The translations under genes were made by a program, and so were the position numbers. Of a stretch of DNA of 64,000 bases, positions 36,973 to 45,194 are shown piece by piece. Every line of letters begins with the position of its first letter. Within the stretch, counting starts at the first letter, position 1. The notes below the pieces were generated by a model. It was not told where the DNA came from. It saw only the letters and a list, made by a program, of their open reading frames with translations, and made no database searches. Location of the stretch: the NCBI GenBank assembly GCA_016936015.1, contig JAFGPV010000035.1:1-64000 (forward strand), given 5' to 3'. The stretch is from Pirellulales bacterium. Its GTDB lineage: Bacteria > Planctomycetota > Planctomycetia > Pirellulales > Thermoguttaceae.

Positions 36973-38544
36973 ATGGCTTCCCCTCCTGTTTCCGGCAGTT
37001 CCCGACGTTGGGTTATTGCCGGCATCGGCTTGGTTACCCTCCTCTACGGTTGGTCTTTGCTCGAAGGTTGGCCGCAGAAGGGGACGGCATTGGTCGTGAA
37101 GACCCATGAGGCAGAGGCCCATCAAGCCGCCCCTGCCCCGGGAGAGGCCGCCCCCGGTCATGCCGGTCTCACGCCCCCGCCGCTGTGGACGGTGGTCCCC
37201 TTTGTCCTAATTCTCGGTGCGATTGCGGTTTTTCCGCTGCTGCCGAAGGTATCTCACTGGTGGGAACACAACCGGAACAAGTTTCTAGCGGCTTTGTTCT
37301 TATCAGGGATTACTCTGAGTTACTATTTGTGGTTGCACGAGTATCCCATCGAGGGCCATTGGCCGGCGCATCATACGGCGGAGCACGATCCCAACGGCTC
37401 GAACCTAGGAGCGACCTGGGATGTTTTCGCCAATGCGATGCTTGTCGAATATGTGCCGTTCATCGTACTCTTGTTCAGTTTGTACACGATCAGCGGCGGG
37501 ATCCGGATCGAGGGCGATCTGCCGGCCCATTCCCTGACCAACGCCGTGTTTTTAACCCTCGGCAGCCTGCTGGCGAGCTTCATCGGCACCACCGGCGCCG
37601 CGATGCTCTTGATCCGGCCGCTGCTGGAAACCAACCGCCAACGGAAGCACGTCAAGCACACCGTGATCTTTTTCATCATCACCGTCTGCAACTGCGGGGG
37701 CTGCCTGTTGCCGCTGGGCGATCCCCCGTTGTTTCTGGGATATCTGATGGGCGTGCCTTTCCTCTTCACTTTCAGCTTGTGGAAGGAATGGCTGTTCATC
37801 AACGGCATCCTGATCGCGCTCTATTTCTTTTGGGACCACTTTTGGTACTACCCGCACGAAGAAGCCAAGGCCATCGCGCGCGACGAGACCCGGGTGCATC
37901 CGTTGCGGATCGGCGGACTGTGGCCCAATGCCCTGCTGCTGTTGGGCGTGATCTTCTCGGTGGCCTTTCTCGATCCCAGTAAGACGATCCCCGGCACGGA
38001 CTGGCATCCCTGGTTTTATCTCCGGGAAATCGCCCAGTTGTTGCTAGTGGCCGCTTCGCTGATCCTGGGCAGCGAGCACTTGCGGTGGCAGAACCGGTTC
38101 AATTACTTCGCCATCATCGAGGTGGCCGCGCTGTTCTTCGGCATCTTCATCACGATGCAGCCGGCCTTGCAGATCCTCAGCATCCGCGGTTCCCAATTGG
38201 GGCTGACCGAGCCGTGGCATTTCTTCTGGGCCACCGGCAGTTTGTCGTCGTTCCTCGACAACGCGCCGACGTACGTGGTCTTTTTCACCACGGCCCAGGC
38301 GCTGACGCAGCAAACCGGCCTGCCCGGCGGGATCGCCGGGGTGGCCGCTCCGCTGCTGACGGCGATCAGCCTGGGGGCCGTTTTCATGGGCGCGAACACC
38401 TACATCGGCAACGGTCCGAATTTCATGGTCAAGAGCATCGCCGAGCAGGCCGGCGTGAAGATGCCCAGCTTTTTCGGCTATATGATGTACAGCATGTGTA
38501 TTTTGATCCCCTTGTTCCTCTTGGTGACGTTTGTTTTCCTTTAG
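36973..38544 (+). CDS. NhaD-like sodium:proton antiporter (ArsB/NhaD superfamily)
   Basis: 523 residues, about 12-13 membrane helices. Conserved ion-transporter motifs are NCGGCLLPLGDPPLFLG, SLSSFLDNAPTYVVFF and GANTYIGNGPNFMVKSIAE, which pair re-entrant regions in the two halves. An extra N-terminal helix and a His/Ala/Pro-rich loop (EAEAHQAAPAPGEAAPGHAG) precede the core. Probably exchanges Na+ for H+; organic-acid or arsenite transport by relatives cannot be excluded. No riboswitch was seen in the 150-base leader. Confidence 0.82.
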   Translation: MASPPVSGSSRRWVIAGIGLVTLLYGWSLLEGWPQKGTALVVKTHEAEAHQAAPAPGEAAPGHAGLTPPPLWTVVPFVLILGAIAVFPLLPKVSHWWEHNRNKFLAALFLSGITLSYYLWLHEYPIEGHWPAHHTAEHDPNGSNLGATWDVFANAMLVEYVPFIVLLFSLYTISGGIRIEGDLPAHSLTNAVFLTLGSLLASFIGTTGAAMLLIRPLLETNRQRKHVKHTVIFFIITVCNCGGCLLPLGDPPLFLGYLMGVPFLFTFSLWKEWLFINGILIALYFFWDHFWYYPHEEAKAIARDETRVHPLRIGGLWPNALLLLGVIFSVAFLDPSKTIPGTDWHPWFYLREIAQLLLVAASLILGSEHLRWQNRFNYFAIIEVAALFFGIFITMQPALQILSIRGSQLGLTEPWHFFWATGSLSSFLDNAPTYVVFFTTAQALTQQTGLPGGIAGVAAPLLTAISLGAVFMGANTYIGNGPNFMVKSIAEQAGVKMPSFFGYMMYSMCILIPLFLLVTFVFL

Positions 38545-38548
38545 ATAA

Positions 38549-38640
38549 TGGAGCGAGTGGCGAGTAGCGTGTGGTGCATGAGCCGACCCCACTCGGCTCC
38601 GGCATGAACCGACGGATGTGAACACTCGCCACTCGCCACC
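38549..38640. repeat. GAGTGGCGAGT inverted element
   Basis: GAGCGAGTGGCGAGTAGCGT faces ACACTCGCCACTCGCC across an inner GAGCCGACCCCACTCGGCTC hairpin. It ends just before the rnd start codon. Related to 11627-11662. Confidence 0.7.
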
Positions 38641-38655
38641 GGCAACTTGTTACCC

Positions 38656-39930
38656 GTGAATCACCGTCGCATCACCACCGCCGCCGAGTTGCAGCAGTAC
38701 TGCCGCTGGCTGGCCGACTGTCCGTCGATCGCCTTCGATACGGAATTCGTCTCCGAGCACACCTACCGGCCGGTGCTGTGCTTGATTCAGGTGGCGGCCC
38801 AGGGCGAACTGGCGGTGATCGATCCGCTGGCCATCGGCGATGTGAAGCCGTTTTGGGAACGCCTCGCCGCCCCGGGACACGTCACGATCGTCCACGCCGG
38901 TCGCGGCGAGGTCGAGTTCTCGCTGCGGGCCGTCGGCCACGCGCCGACCGGGCTGTTTGACGTCCAGCTTGCCGCGGGCCTGGTCGGTGCCGAGTATCCC
39001 TCGGGCTACCACGTCCTGGTTTCCCGAATTCTCAGGCAGAGGCTGAAGAAGCACGAAACCCGGACCGACTGGCGCCGCCGCCCCCTGAGCAAGCGGCAGC
39101 TCGACTACGCCCTGCAGGACGTGATCTATCTGCCCGCCCTCTACGACGCCCTTCAAGCACGGCTGCGGGAATCCAACCGCACGGTGTGGATGGAGGAGGA
39201 GATGGCCGACTGGCTGGTCGGCGTCCAGAAGGCGCTCTCCCACGAGCGCTGGCGGCGGGTCTCCGGCAACGCGGGCCTGGACCGCCGCGAACTGGCGATC
39301 CTCCGCGAGCTGTTCCACTGGCGGGAAGCCGAAGCGAAGCGCCGCGATCAGCCCGTCCGCCGGGTGCTCCGCGACGATCTGATCGTCGAACTGGCCCGGC
39401 GGCAGTCGGCCGATCCGCAGCGGATCGGGGCGGTCCGCGGCATGGAGCGCGGCGACCTGCGCAAACGCCTGCCGCAACTGGCCGAGTGCGTCCAGCGGGG
39501 TCTGGACGTGCCCGAGGCGGACCTGCCCGTCCGCATCCCCGGCGATCAACTGCCGCAGCTTTCGGTCCTCGGCCAACTGCTCTTCGCCGCCCTGGGCAGC
39601 CTTTGCCGCGAGGCGGACCTGTCCCCGTCGCTGGTCGGCACGCCTAACGACCTCCGCGAACTGATCGTGTACCGCGATCGCAAGAAATCACAAAACTCCC
39701 CTCTCCCTAAGGGAGAGGGGCAGGGGGTGAGGGCAGACTTGCCGAAAAACAGCCCTCACCCTAGCCCTCTCCCAAGGGGAGAGGGGACCAGTCATAGAAA
39801 AATCCCCCGGCTAGCCCGGGGCTGGCGAGCCGAGTTTGTCGGCCGGCTCTTCGAAGACCTCCTCGACGGCAAGCTGGCCATCCGCATCGCCGACGCCGAC
39901 TCCGACGCCCCGCTGAAGTTCGAGCCATAA
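38656..39930 (+). CDS. rnd: Ribonuclease D-like 3'-5' exonuclease
   Basis: 424 residues from GTG 38656 (a TTG nine bases upstream is also in frame; neither has a clear ribosome site). DEDDy exonuclease: Asp28/Glu30 in FDTEF, Glu85 in HAGRGEVEF where most RNases D have Asp, FDVQLAA, and Tyr151-x3-Asp155 in DYALQDV. An HRDC domain follows (LDRRELAILRELFHWREAEA). It trims tRNA or other stable RNA precursors. About 30 residues near the C-terminus (SPLPKGEGQGVR ... SPHPSPLPRGEG) are a translated pair of family A palindromes. The stop TAA lies in another palindrome shared with the convergent gene. Confidence 0.88.
   Translation: MNHRRITTAAELQQYCRWLADCPSIAFDTEFVSEHTYRPVLCLIQVAAQGELAVIDPLAIGDVKPFWERLAAPGHVTIVHAGRGEVEFSLRAVGHAPTGLFDVQLAAGLVGAEYPSGYHVLVSRILRQRLKKHETRTDWRRRPLSKRQLDYALQDVIYLPALYDALQARLRESNRTVWMEEEMADWLVGVQKALSHERWRRVSGNAGLDRRELAILRELFHWREAEAKRRDQPVRRVLRDDLIVELARRQSADPQRIGAVRGMERGDLRKRLPQLAECVQRGLDVPEADLPVRIPGDQLPQLSVLGQLLFAALGSLCREADLSPSLVGTPNDLRELIVYRDRKKSQNSPLPKGEGQGVRADLPKNSPHPSPLPRGEGTSHRKIPRLARGWRAEFVGRLFEDLLDGKLAIRIADADSDAPLKFEP
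39697..39788. repeat. Family A double palindrome inside rnd (copy 4)
   Basis: CTCTCCCTAAGGGAGAGGGG CAGGGGGTGAGGGC faces CCCTCACCCTAGCCCTCTCC CAAGGGGAGAGGGGA. This is the complete two-hairpin form of family A, fully in frame. Confidence 0.9.
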
Positions 39931-39986
39931 AGCCGCGACCGGTGGTCGCGTATGCATGGTTCGCGACCGCCGGTCGTGGCTTTATG
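39926..39986. repeat. Family E palindrome carrying both stop codons
   Basis: CATAAAGCCGCGACCGGTGG TCGCG ... CGCGACCGCCGGTCGTGGCTTTATG. The TAA in each outer arm is the stop of rnd (plus) and of the LolA-like gene (minus). A single related half lies at 46904-46926. Confidence 0.85.
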
Positions 39987-41277
39987 GAGAGGTCTGGACT
40001 CGACGCATAAAAATACCGATCACCTTGTCTCGGAATAAGTCGATATCCAACCCCTGTTTGGCGTAGATGAGTCTTGGATTTGTAGAATCATGTCCTTCGT
40101 CCCGATTGGGTTTGCCGAAAGCCTTCTCTATGTCCTCCAGGCTGGAGCCGATACCGATGCCCTCCTTCGTCTTTCCCGCGAAAGGACGGACCTTCACCAT
40201 GGTGCGGGTTTGCGACAAGCAATGAATATTGACCAGCCCTCTCCGCGGATTCACAAAGAGCACAAAGCCCCGGGAGTGATAAATCATGCAAGATTTGTTG
40301 GCCTCGTAGCGGTCCGGCTTTCCAAAGTGTTTTTCGATCTCTTCCCGCGACATGCCGAACCGCACCGGTCCCAACCCGACCCCCGGGATAATCTCCGGAG
40401 CGCTCAATTCCGGCTCTTTCGGCGCTTCGGGCAGATGGGCCGTCCCGGTCGTTTTGACCGAATAGCCCTCCGGCGGCGTGAAACTGAATAGTGCAGGATC
40501 GACCGGCTGATCGAAGGTCATGTCGGACATCACCGATTTGTTTTCCTTGCCCTTGGCCACTTCCCCGGTGATTTCCATGCGGAAGGGGAGTTCGGTTTGG
40601 GGATCGACCCAGACCTTGATCGACACTTTTTCATCCGTGGGAGGCATTTTGTATTCCACCATAAAGACCGCCGCCTTTCGGCCGTCGATCACTTCTTCCG
40701 GCAGCCGTTGGGCGTTGTCTTTTTGGACGATATTGCGGAACATCTCGTAGAGATTGAATTTCGCGGGATACGGCGGCACGAATCCCTCGATGATCTGCGC
40801 AGTTTTGCTTTTCTTGTTGACCATCATCAATTTCCGGGTCTTGAGGTTGTAGACAAGATATTTATCCACGAAATCCGTCCGCATCATTCCGTTTGGTAAA
40901 ATGATCATGCGTTGCTCGAATATTTTTGGGAATCCTTCGCGGTTGATGGTCATGGACAAGGATTGTGTCTTTTGGACATTCTGAATCACCTGGGCGAAGG
41001 CCACCTGGGTTGGACTGCTTGAGAACGACAAAACGATGATCAGGGCGACCAGGGCGGCGCTTCCGGCAACAATTGCGGTAAAACGTGAAAACATGCGTTT
41101 TCTCCTGTTCCAAGCGGTTTGAGTGACGGAATAACTCGAACGTTGCGCCGGCTCATCGGCCAAGCCGATCAGTCTTGCCCGGGCGTGCGCCACGGCGCGA
41201 TCGGTCGCTTCGCGGGAAGGTTCGATCCGCGCCATCTGTCGGAGTCGCTGGAAAATCATGCGTCGTTCAGGAGCCAT
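39982..41277 (-). CDS. Membrane-anchored LolA-like protein coupled to an ECF sigma factor
   Basis: 431 residues. A cytoplasmic segment (1-60), one membrane helix (FTAIVAGSAALVALIIVLSF), then an outer-membrane-lipoprotein-sorting (LolA/LolB-like) domain, common in planctomycete anti-sigma-type proteins (SLSMTINREG ... KVWVDPQTELPFRMEI ... FSFTPPEGY). Two copies of a short repeat follow: GLGPVRFGMSREEIEKHFGKP and GIGIGSSLEDIEKAFGKP (about 75 residues apart). ATG 41277 overlaps the sigma-factor stop by 11 bases, so translation is coupled; it may be the cognate anti-sigma factor (inference). Longer frames to 41502 are excluded by that overlap. Confidence 0.78.
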   Translation of the reverse strand: MAPERRMIFQRLRQMARIEPSREATDRAVAHARARLIGLADEPAQRSSYSVTQTAWNRRKRMFSRFTAIVAGSAALVALIIVLSFSSSPTQVAFAQVIQNVQKTQSLSMTINREGFPKIFEQRMIILPNGMMRTDFVDKYLVYNLKTRKLMMVNKKSKTAQIIEGFVPPYPAKFNLYEMFRNIVQKDNAQRLPEEVIDGRKAAVFMVEYKMPPTDEKVSIKVWVDPQTELPFRMEITGEVAKGKENKSVMSDMTFDQPVDPALFSFTPPEGYSVKTTGTAHLPEAPKEPELSAPEIIPGVGLGPVRFGMSREEIEKHFGKPDRYEANKSCMIYHSRGFVLFVNPRRGLVNIHCLSQTRTMVKVRPFAGKTKEGIGIGSSLEDIEKAFGKPNRDEGHDSTNPRLIYAKQGLDIDLFRDKVIGIFMRRVQTSP

Positions 41278-41845
41278 CGGCGGTTTCCTCCGTTTGCTTT
41301 TCACAAGGAAGTCCAACGGCTGTCCATTGCTGGAGACGGCGGACTGCTTTGTGGCATATCCCGCGGATTTGGTGCGGCGTGGCGCTGAATTGTTCAGCGA
41401 TCTCGGTATAGGAAAGTTGTTCGGTATAATGCAACACCAGGCAGGTCCGGCTTCGCGAAGAGAGCCGCTCCATCGCCGCCAGGACGTTCTCAAATTCCTC
41501 ACGGTCGATCAGCAAACGGAGCGGACTCTTGGCCGCGGACTCCGGTTCTTCCAACAGGGGCTCGACCTTTGGCCGGTGTTTCCATTGCCGACGCCGGTCG
41601 AAGGCGAGGTGGATCGCCGCCCGCCGGGCGTAGGCCAACGGATGGTCGGCCTTCTGAAAACCCTCGGAGCGACTCAGCCGCACGACCAGTTCTTGCAGCA
41701 ACTCGTCGGCCGCGTCTTCCGAGAGTGTCAGCCGAACGAGCAGGGCGTACAATGACCGCCCCCCCGTTTCCAGGAGTTCTTCAAGTCGGGTTGAGGGCTG
41801 ACTCAAGGGCTCTCCCGCGCCGGAATTCCGCGGACTGTGCGACAC
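41267..41845 (-). CDS. ECF RNA polymerase sigma factor
   Basis: 192 residues. Region 2 (LYALLVRLTLSEDAADELLQELVVRLSRS, then AYARRAAIHLAFDRRR) and region 4 with HTH (LSSRSRTCLVLHYTEQLSYTEIAEQFSATPHQIRGICHKAVRRL). The -10 and -35 specificities cannot be predicted. It overlaps the downstream membrane protein by 11 bases, the usual order of ECF sigma and anti-sigma. The hicA end lies 42 bases upstream. Confidence 0.9.
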   Translation of the reverse strand: MSHSPRNSGAGEPLSQPSTRLEELLETGGRSLYALLVRLTLSEDAADELLQELVVRLSRSEGFQKADHPLAYARRAAIHLAFDRRRQWKHRPKVEPLLEEPESAAKSPLRLLIDREEFENVLAAMERLSSRSRTCLVLHYTEQLSYTEIAEQFSATPHQIRGICHKAVRRLQQWTAVGLPCEKQTEETADGS

Positions 41846-41887
41846 CGTAATATAAAGACGTTTTCGGAGCCGTTGCGCAACCGTTGC

Positions 41888-42100
41888 TCAGAGAAGCTTT
41901 TTGAATTCTTCCGGCGTTAAACCTGCGTCGGCGGCAATGGCGCCAAGAGTATAGGCGTTGATGGGATTGTGCCGCGGAATGGTCAGCCGGGTCAGCCCGT
42001 TGGACATGACGACGTGTCTCCCTTCGCGAAGGACGCGGAATCCGGCCTTTTCCAAGGCACGAATCGCCCTCGTGAAGGGAACGCCGGGTATTTTCGGCAT
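41888..42100 (-). CDS. hicA: HicA toxin (mRNA interferase)
   Basis: 70 residues with a double-stranded RNA-binding-like fold: FTRAIRALEKAGFRVLREGRHVVMSNG. His29 in GRH is the expected catalytic His; the tail LTIPRHNPINAYTLGAIAADAGLTPEEF is typical. It starts one base after the hicB stop, so the antitoxin gene comes first (hicBA order). It would cleave mRNA when freed from HicB. Confidence 0.9.
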   Translation of the reverse strand: MPKIPGVPFTRAIRALEKAGFRVLREGRHVVMSNGLTRLTIPRHNPINAYTLGAIAADAGLTPEEFKKLL

Positions 42101-42101
42101 G

Positions 42102-42302
42102 TCAGACCGCCACTTCTTCTTCGGTTACGTGGAAGAGCGATTTTTCGGCCCCTTCGGCGTCGAGCCACTCGCGAATGGCGATTTTGACGTTTTCCAAAGC
42201 CTCTTCCCGTGTTGCTCCCTGCGAATGGCAACCTTTCAACGACGGGCAACTGACGGCGAAACCCTCTTCGCTCTCGATAAGAATAACACGATAGGTCGTC
42301 AT
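42102..42302 (-). CDS. hicB: HicB antitoxin
   Basis: 66 residues: TYRVILIESEEGFAVSCPSLKGCHSQGATREEALENVKIAIREWL is the partial RNase-H-fold HicB domain that caps HicA. No C-terminal DNA-binding domain is present, so autoregulation may need another element. ATG 42302 with AAGGTGA is chosen over the frame up to 42377. Confidence 0.9.
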   Translation of the reverse strand: MTTYRVILIESEEGFAVSCPSLKGCHSQGATREEALENVKIAIREWLDAEGAEKSLFHVTEEEVAV

Positions 42303-42406
42303 AGCGTCACCTTGACGAATTTGTTGACCGATCCTCATTTCCTTCATTGTACACTTCTTCCTGCCACGTGCAAACAAGAATGACAGGCTTGAACCGCCTC
42401 AAGAAA

Positions 42407-42500
42407 CACCGAACGCAGAACTCGGAACTCAAGGCTTGAAGGCCCGCCGGACGCCGGCTGACCCGGAGTCCTGTGTTCTTCGTTCTGCGTTCGGTGCTTA
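42407..42500. repeat. CACCGAACGCAGAAC inverted repeat
   Basis: CACCGAACGCAGAACTCGGA on the left faces GTTCTGCGTTCGGTG on the right, with an inner GC-rich part. Two-palindrome layout; upstream of hicB. Confidence 0.75.
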
Positions 42501-43547
42501 AAATACTCCCCCAGGCGGGGCGACTCGCTCCGGGACCTTGTTGCGAAAGGGGCTGGTCGGGGTGACCGATGACCGGATTGGCCGGCCGATAATGTCCTTT
42601 GCTTAAGGCCTCGGGCTACCCCTTTGGCTCCCGTTGCCGCATCCCGCTCGTGGGCCTCGAACCTGCGAGATCGAGGCGTTAATGGATAGAGTGGGGTGCG
42701 TCGTTACATGAACCGCCGCGGGATACAGTCGGGCCGCGGTGGTGGTGCACGGCCCGGGGAGCCAATCCAGGGCCGAACCGTTTCTCTCCCAGGGGGCGTT
42801 TGGAAAAGGCGCCAAGCGTCTCTTCCAAACGCGTACAGTTACCAAGGATGCAACACACGAACTTACAAGAATCGCCGAAACATTGCATTTCTCCGTTGCG
42901 AACGATCCTTACACTCAACGTACTCCCCGTAGCATGACGTTTTACCTTGTCGTTAGGCCTGCCGGAAAATTCTCGGTACACAAGTCCTCGGCCAGGGTTC
43001 GGGAAAGCTGCAATCTCCATTGGTGAACTCATCAGGACTCTCCCCACGCTTGACCGACGCCTTGGGAGCCTCATTCCGTTTTTCTTGGTTAGACATTCAT
43101 AGCCGGCATCATCCTCCTTCCTTATCAGACAGGGCTGGCGAGTGTCTTTGACGCTACTTCTATCGGCGGCGCTTTCCGAGGCGCTCCATCGAAGCCGGGA
43201 AAAAACCCGAAAATTACCCGCCTTCGCCCCCGCGTTTTCGTATACGTGTCAGAACCCCCTTCTCCCGTCGAACGCGTGCAACACACCTCTCACGCAGTCC
43301 ACACAGAAACGTTGAGAGTCGCTCGATGCGAAAATCGTGGAAAGTGCCCGGAGACGGCCTAAACCGAATGGACCGTAAAGTTGCCGCAACCGGAAGAGGA
43401 AGAAAAGAGATAAGGGATAAGATACCGTGAGGAAGACGCACGCGTTTCACAATGACAAATGCCGATGTCCGAATGACGAAAGAATGACGAATGACAAATG
43501 ACAAATCCGGCATATTTTCACCCTTGTCCCTTATCCCCCATCCCTTC
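42501..43547. other. Gene-free block with nested stem-loops
   Basis: About 1.05 kb with no supported protein gene. Perfect or near-perfect stems stand in a row: GCCTCGA/TCGAGGC (42654-42677), CGGGCCG/CGGCCCG (42730-42756) and GCGTTTGGAA/TTCCAAACGC (42796-42832). A 131-codon open frame on the minus strand (42679-43074) has unusual composition and no recognisable domain. The right part holds GAATGAC/ACAAATG short repeats (43448-43505). It could be a structured non-coding RNA, an intron or mobile-element remnant, or both; known RNase P, tmRNA, SRP and group II domain V motifs were looked for and not found. Confidence 0.45.
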
Positions 43548-45194
43548 TCACGGCAGTTTCTGTCCGTAGAAGCTGCTGAGCATCCGGACCCGCTGCACCA
43601 GGTAGGAAACCGCCGCGGCCAGGATCACCAGCCCCAGGACAAAGATGGCGTGCCGGTCGAAGCCTGAATATCTTGGCGTCTGCAATCCCGGCCGCCGGAA
43701 GTAAAAATCCAACACCAGCGCGCCGTAGGAAATCAGCGACAGGCCCGTCATAAACCAGACGAACCGCACCCGGAACCACAAGCCCGCGCTGACGATCAAC
43801 AGCGGATAGCCGATCACCATCGGACTCATCACCCCGTCGCCGACCAGCAGCACCAACAGCAGCAGCACCGTGTCGGACAATCCCCAGAGGAACCGGGCGG
43901 GAAACACCCACCGCCCCCGCACCAACAGTATTTGGCAACCGAGCGAGACCAGCATCCAGGCGATCAGCAGCGCCGAGATTTTCACAAAGAACGACCCGTC
44001 GATCACGTGCAGCCCGAAATTGATCCACGCCACGATCCAAAACACGCCCAGGCCGGACAGCCGCACGGCCAAGGCCGGTTGGCGGCGGGTCCAAGACCAG
44101 AATTTTTGGGCCAACCCGGGTGGCCGGGCCGCCAGCGGCTCGCCCCGCAGGAAATGCTCCAGATCCTCGGCCAGCGCCGCGGCCGACGGATACCGCTCCT
44201 CGGGCGATTTTTGCAGGCATTTTAAACAGATCAGTTCCAGGGCCATCGGGATTTTCGGATTCAACCGCCGCGGCAGCGGGGGATCGCCGCTTAAGACCTC
44301 CAGCAGCGTGTCCACAGGCGTCTCCGCCCGGAAGGGCGGCCGGCCGGTCAGCAGCTCGTAGAGGATGACTCCCAGGCTGTAGACGTCCGTGGCCGGCCCG
44401 ACCTGCCCGCGCCGGCCGGCGGCCTGCTCGGGGGCCATGTAACTCGGCGTGCCGGCGATCACCCCCGTGGCCGTCAGATCGTCGCCGCCGAAAATTGCCT
44501 TGGCCAGTCCAAAATCGGTCAGATACGGCGTGTCCTCTCGATCCAGTAAGACGTTCGACGGTTTGAGATCGCGGTGGACGATCCCCTGCTGGTGCAGATA
44601 CTCGACCGCCCGGGCCACGGCCGCCACGATCCGCACGGCGGCCTTCTGGTCGATCGGTCCCCGGGCGATCCGCTCGGCCAGGCTCTCGCCCTCGATGTAC
44701 TCCATCGAAAAAAAGTCCTGCCCGTTAAGTTGCCCGACTTCGTGGATCTGCACGATGTTCGAGTGCCGCAGCCGGGCGGCGGCCCGGGCCTCCGACTGGA
44801 ACCGTTTGACCTGGTCGGGCGAGGCGAGATGGCTGGCCAGGATCATCTTCAAGGCCACGGTCCGATCGAGTTCCTTCTGCCGGGCCTGATATACCACGCC
44901 CATCCCCCCCCGGCCGATTTCGCTGAGCAGTTCATACCGGCCGAAGTCCCGGGGGAAGACGCCCGATCCCTTAGCCCCCGGCAAGTTGCCGGAGTCTAAC
45001 GTCACGGCATGAGCATGATTTTCTTCCTGCCCCGGCGCCAAGTTTTCCAGCGCCTCGATGCACCGCAGCGCCGAGGCCAATTCCGGACGTTGTTGCAGAA
45101 ACTCCTCCCGCTCCGGTCGCTCACCGGCGTGGAGCCGGGCGAGGTAGGAATCGAGCAATTCAAAATCGTATTGTTCCGGCGGATGGGATTCCAT
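43548..45194 (-). CDS. Ser/Thr protein kinase with C-terminal membrane domain
   Basis: 548 residues. The N-terminal 80 residues (LLDSYLARLHAGERPEREEFLQQRPELASALRCIEALE) are the leader type found in planctomycete kinases next to ECF sigma factors. Kinase domain 87-350: GRGGMGVVY, Lys116 (VALK), HRDLKPSN with Asp209, DFG at 227-229, YMAPEQ, DVYSLGVILYELLTGRPPF. The rest holds about five to six membrane helices and no extracellular sensor domain. Likely phosphorylates Ser/Thr of partners such as FHA proteins. Twin membrane proteins and an ECF sigma gene lie upstream on the same strand, 640 bases away. Confidence 0.92.
   Translation of the reverse strand: MESHPPEQYDFELLDSYLARLHAGERPEREEFLQQRPELASALRCIEALENLAPGQEENHAHAVTLDSGNLPGAKGSGVFPRDFGRYELLSEIGRGGMGVVYQARQKELDRTVALKMILASHLASPDQVKRFQSEARAAARLRHSNIVQIHEVGQLNGQDFFSMEYIEGESLAERIARGPIDQKAAVRIVAAVARAVEYLHQQGIVHRDLKPSNVLLDREDTPYLTDFGLAKAIFGGDDLTATGVIAGTPSYMAPEQAAGRRGQVGPATDVYSLGVILYELLTGRPPFRAETPVDTLLEVLSGDPPLPRRLNPKIPMALELICLKCLQKSPEERYPSAAALAEDLEHFLRGEPLAARPPGLAQKFWSWTRRQPALAVRLSGLGVFWIVAWINFGLHVIDGSFFVKISALLIAWMLVSLGCQILLVRGRWVFPARFLWGLSDTVLLLLVLLVGDGVMSPMVIGYPLLIVSAGLWFRVRFVWFMTGLSLISYGALVLDFYFRRPGLQTPRYSGFDRHAIFVLGLVILAAAVSYLVQRVRMLSSFYGQKLP

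Noticed and set aside
42505-42535. CCCCGCCTGGGGGAGTA on the minus strand, recalling a conserved 16S rRNA segment
   Set aside because: Only about 16 bases match; neighbouring sequence does not continue as 16S rRNA.
42651-42680. GGTTCGAGGCC on the minus strand, resembling a tRNA T-arm
   Set aside because: The flanking bases do not pair as a 5-base T stem and no acceptor or anticodon arm fits; the motif is part of a GCCTCGA hairpin.
42679-43074. 131-codon open frame on the minus strand in the gene-free block
   Set aside because: No ribosome site, no domain, odd composition, and it runs through perfect stem-loops; better explained as chance translation of a structured region.
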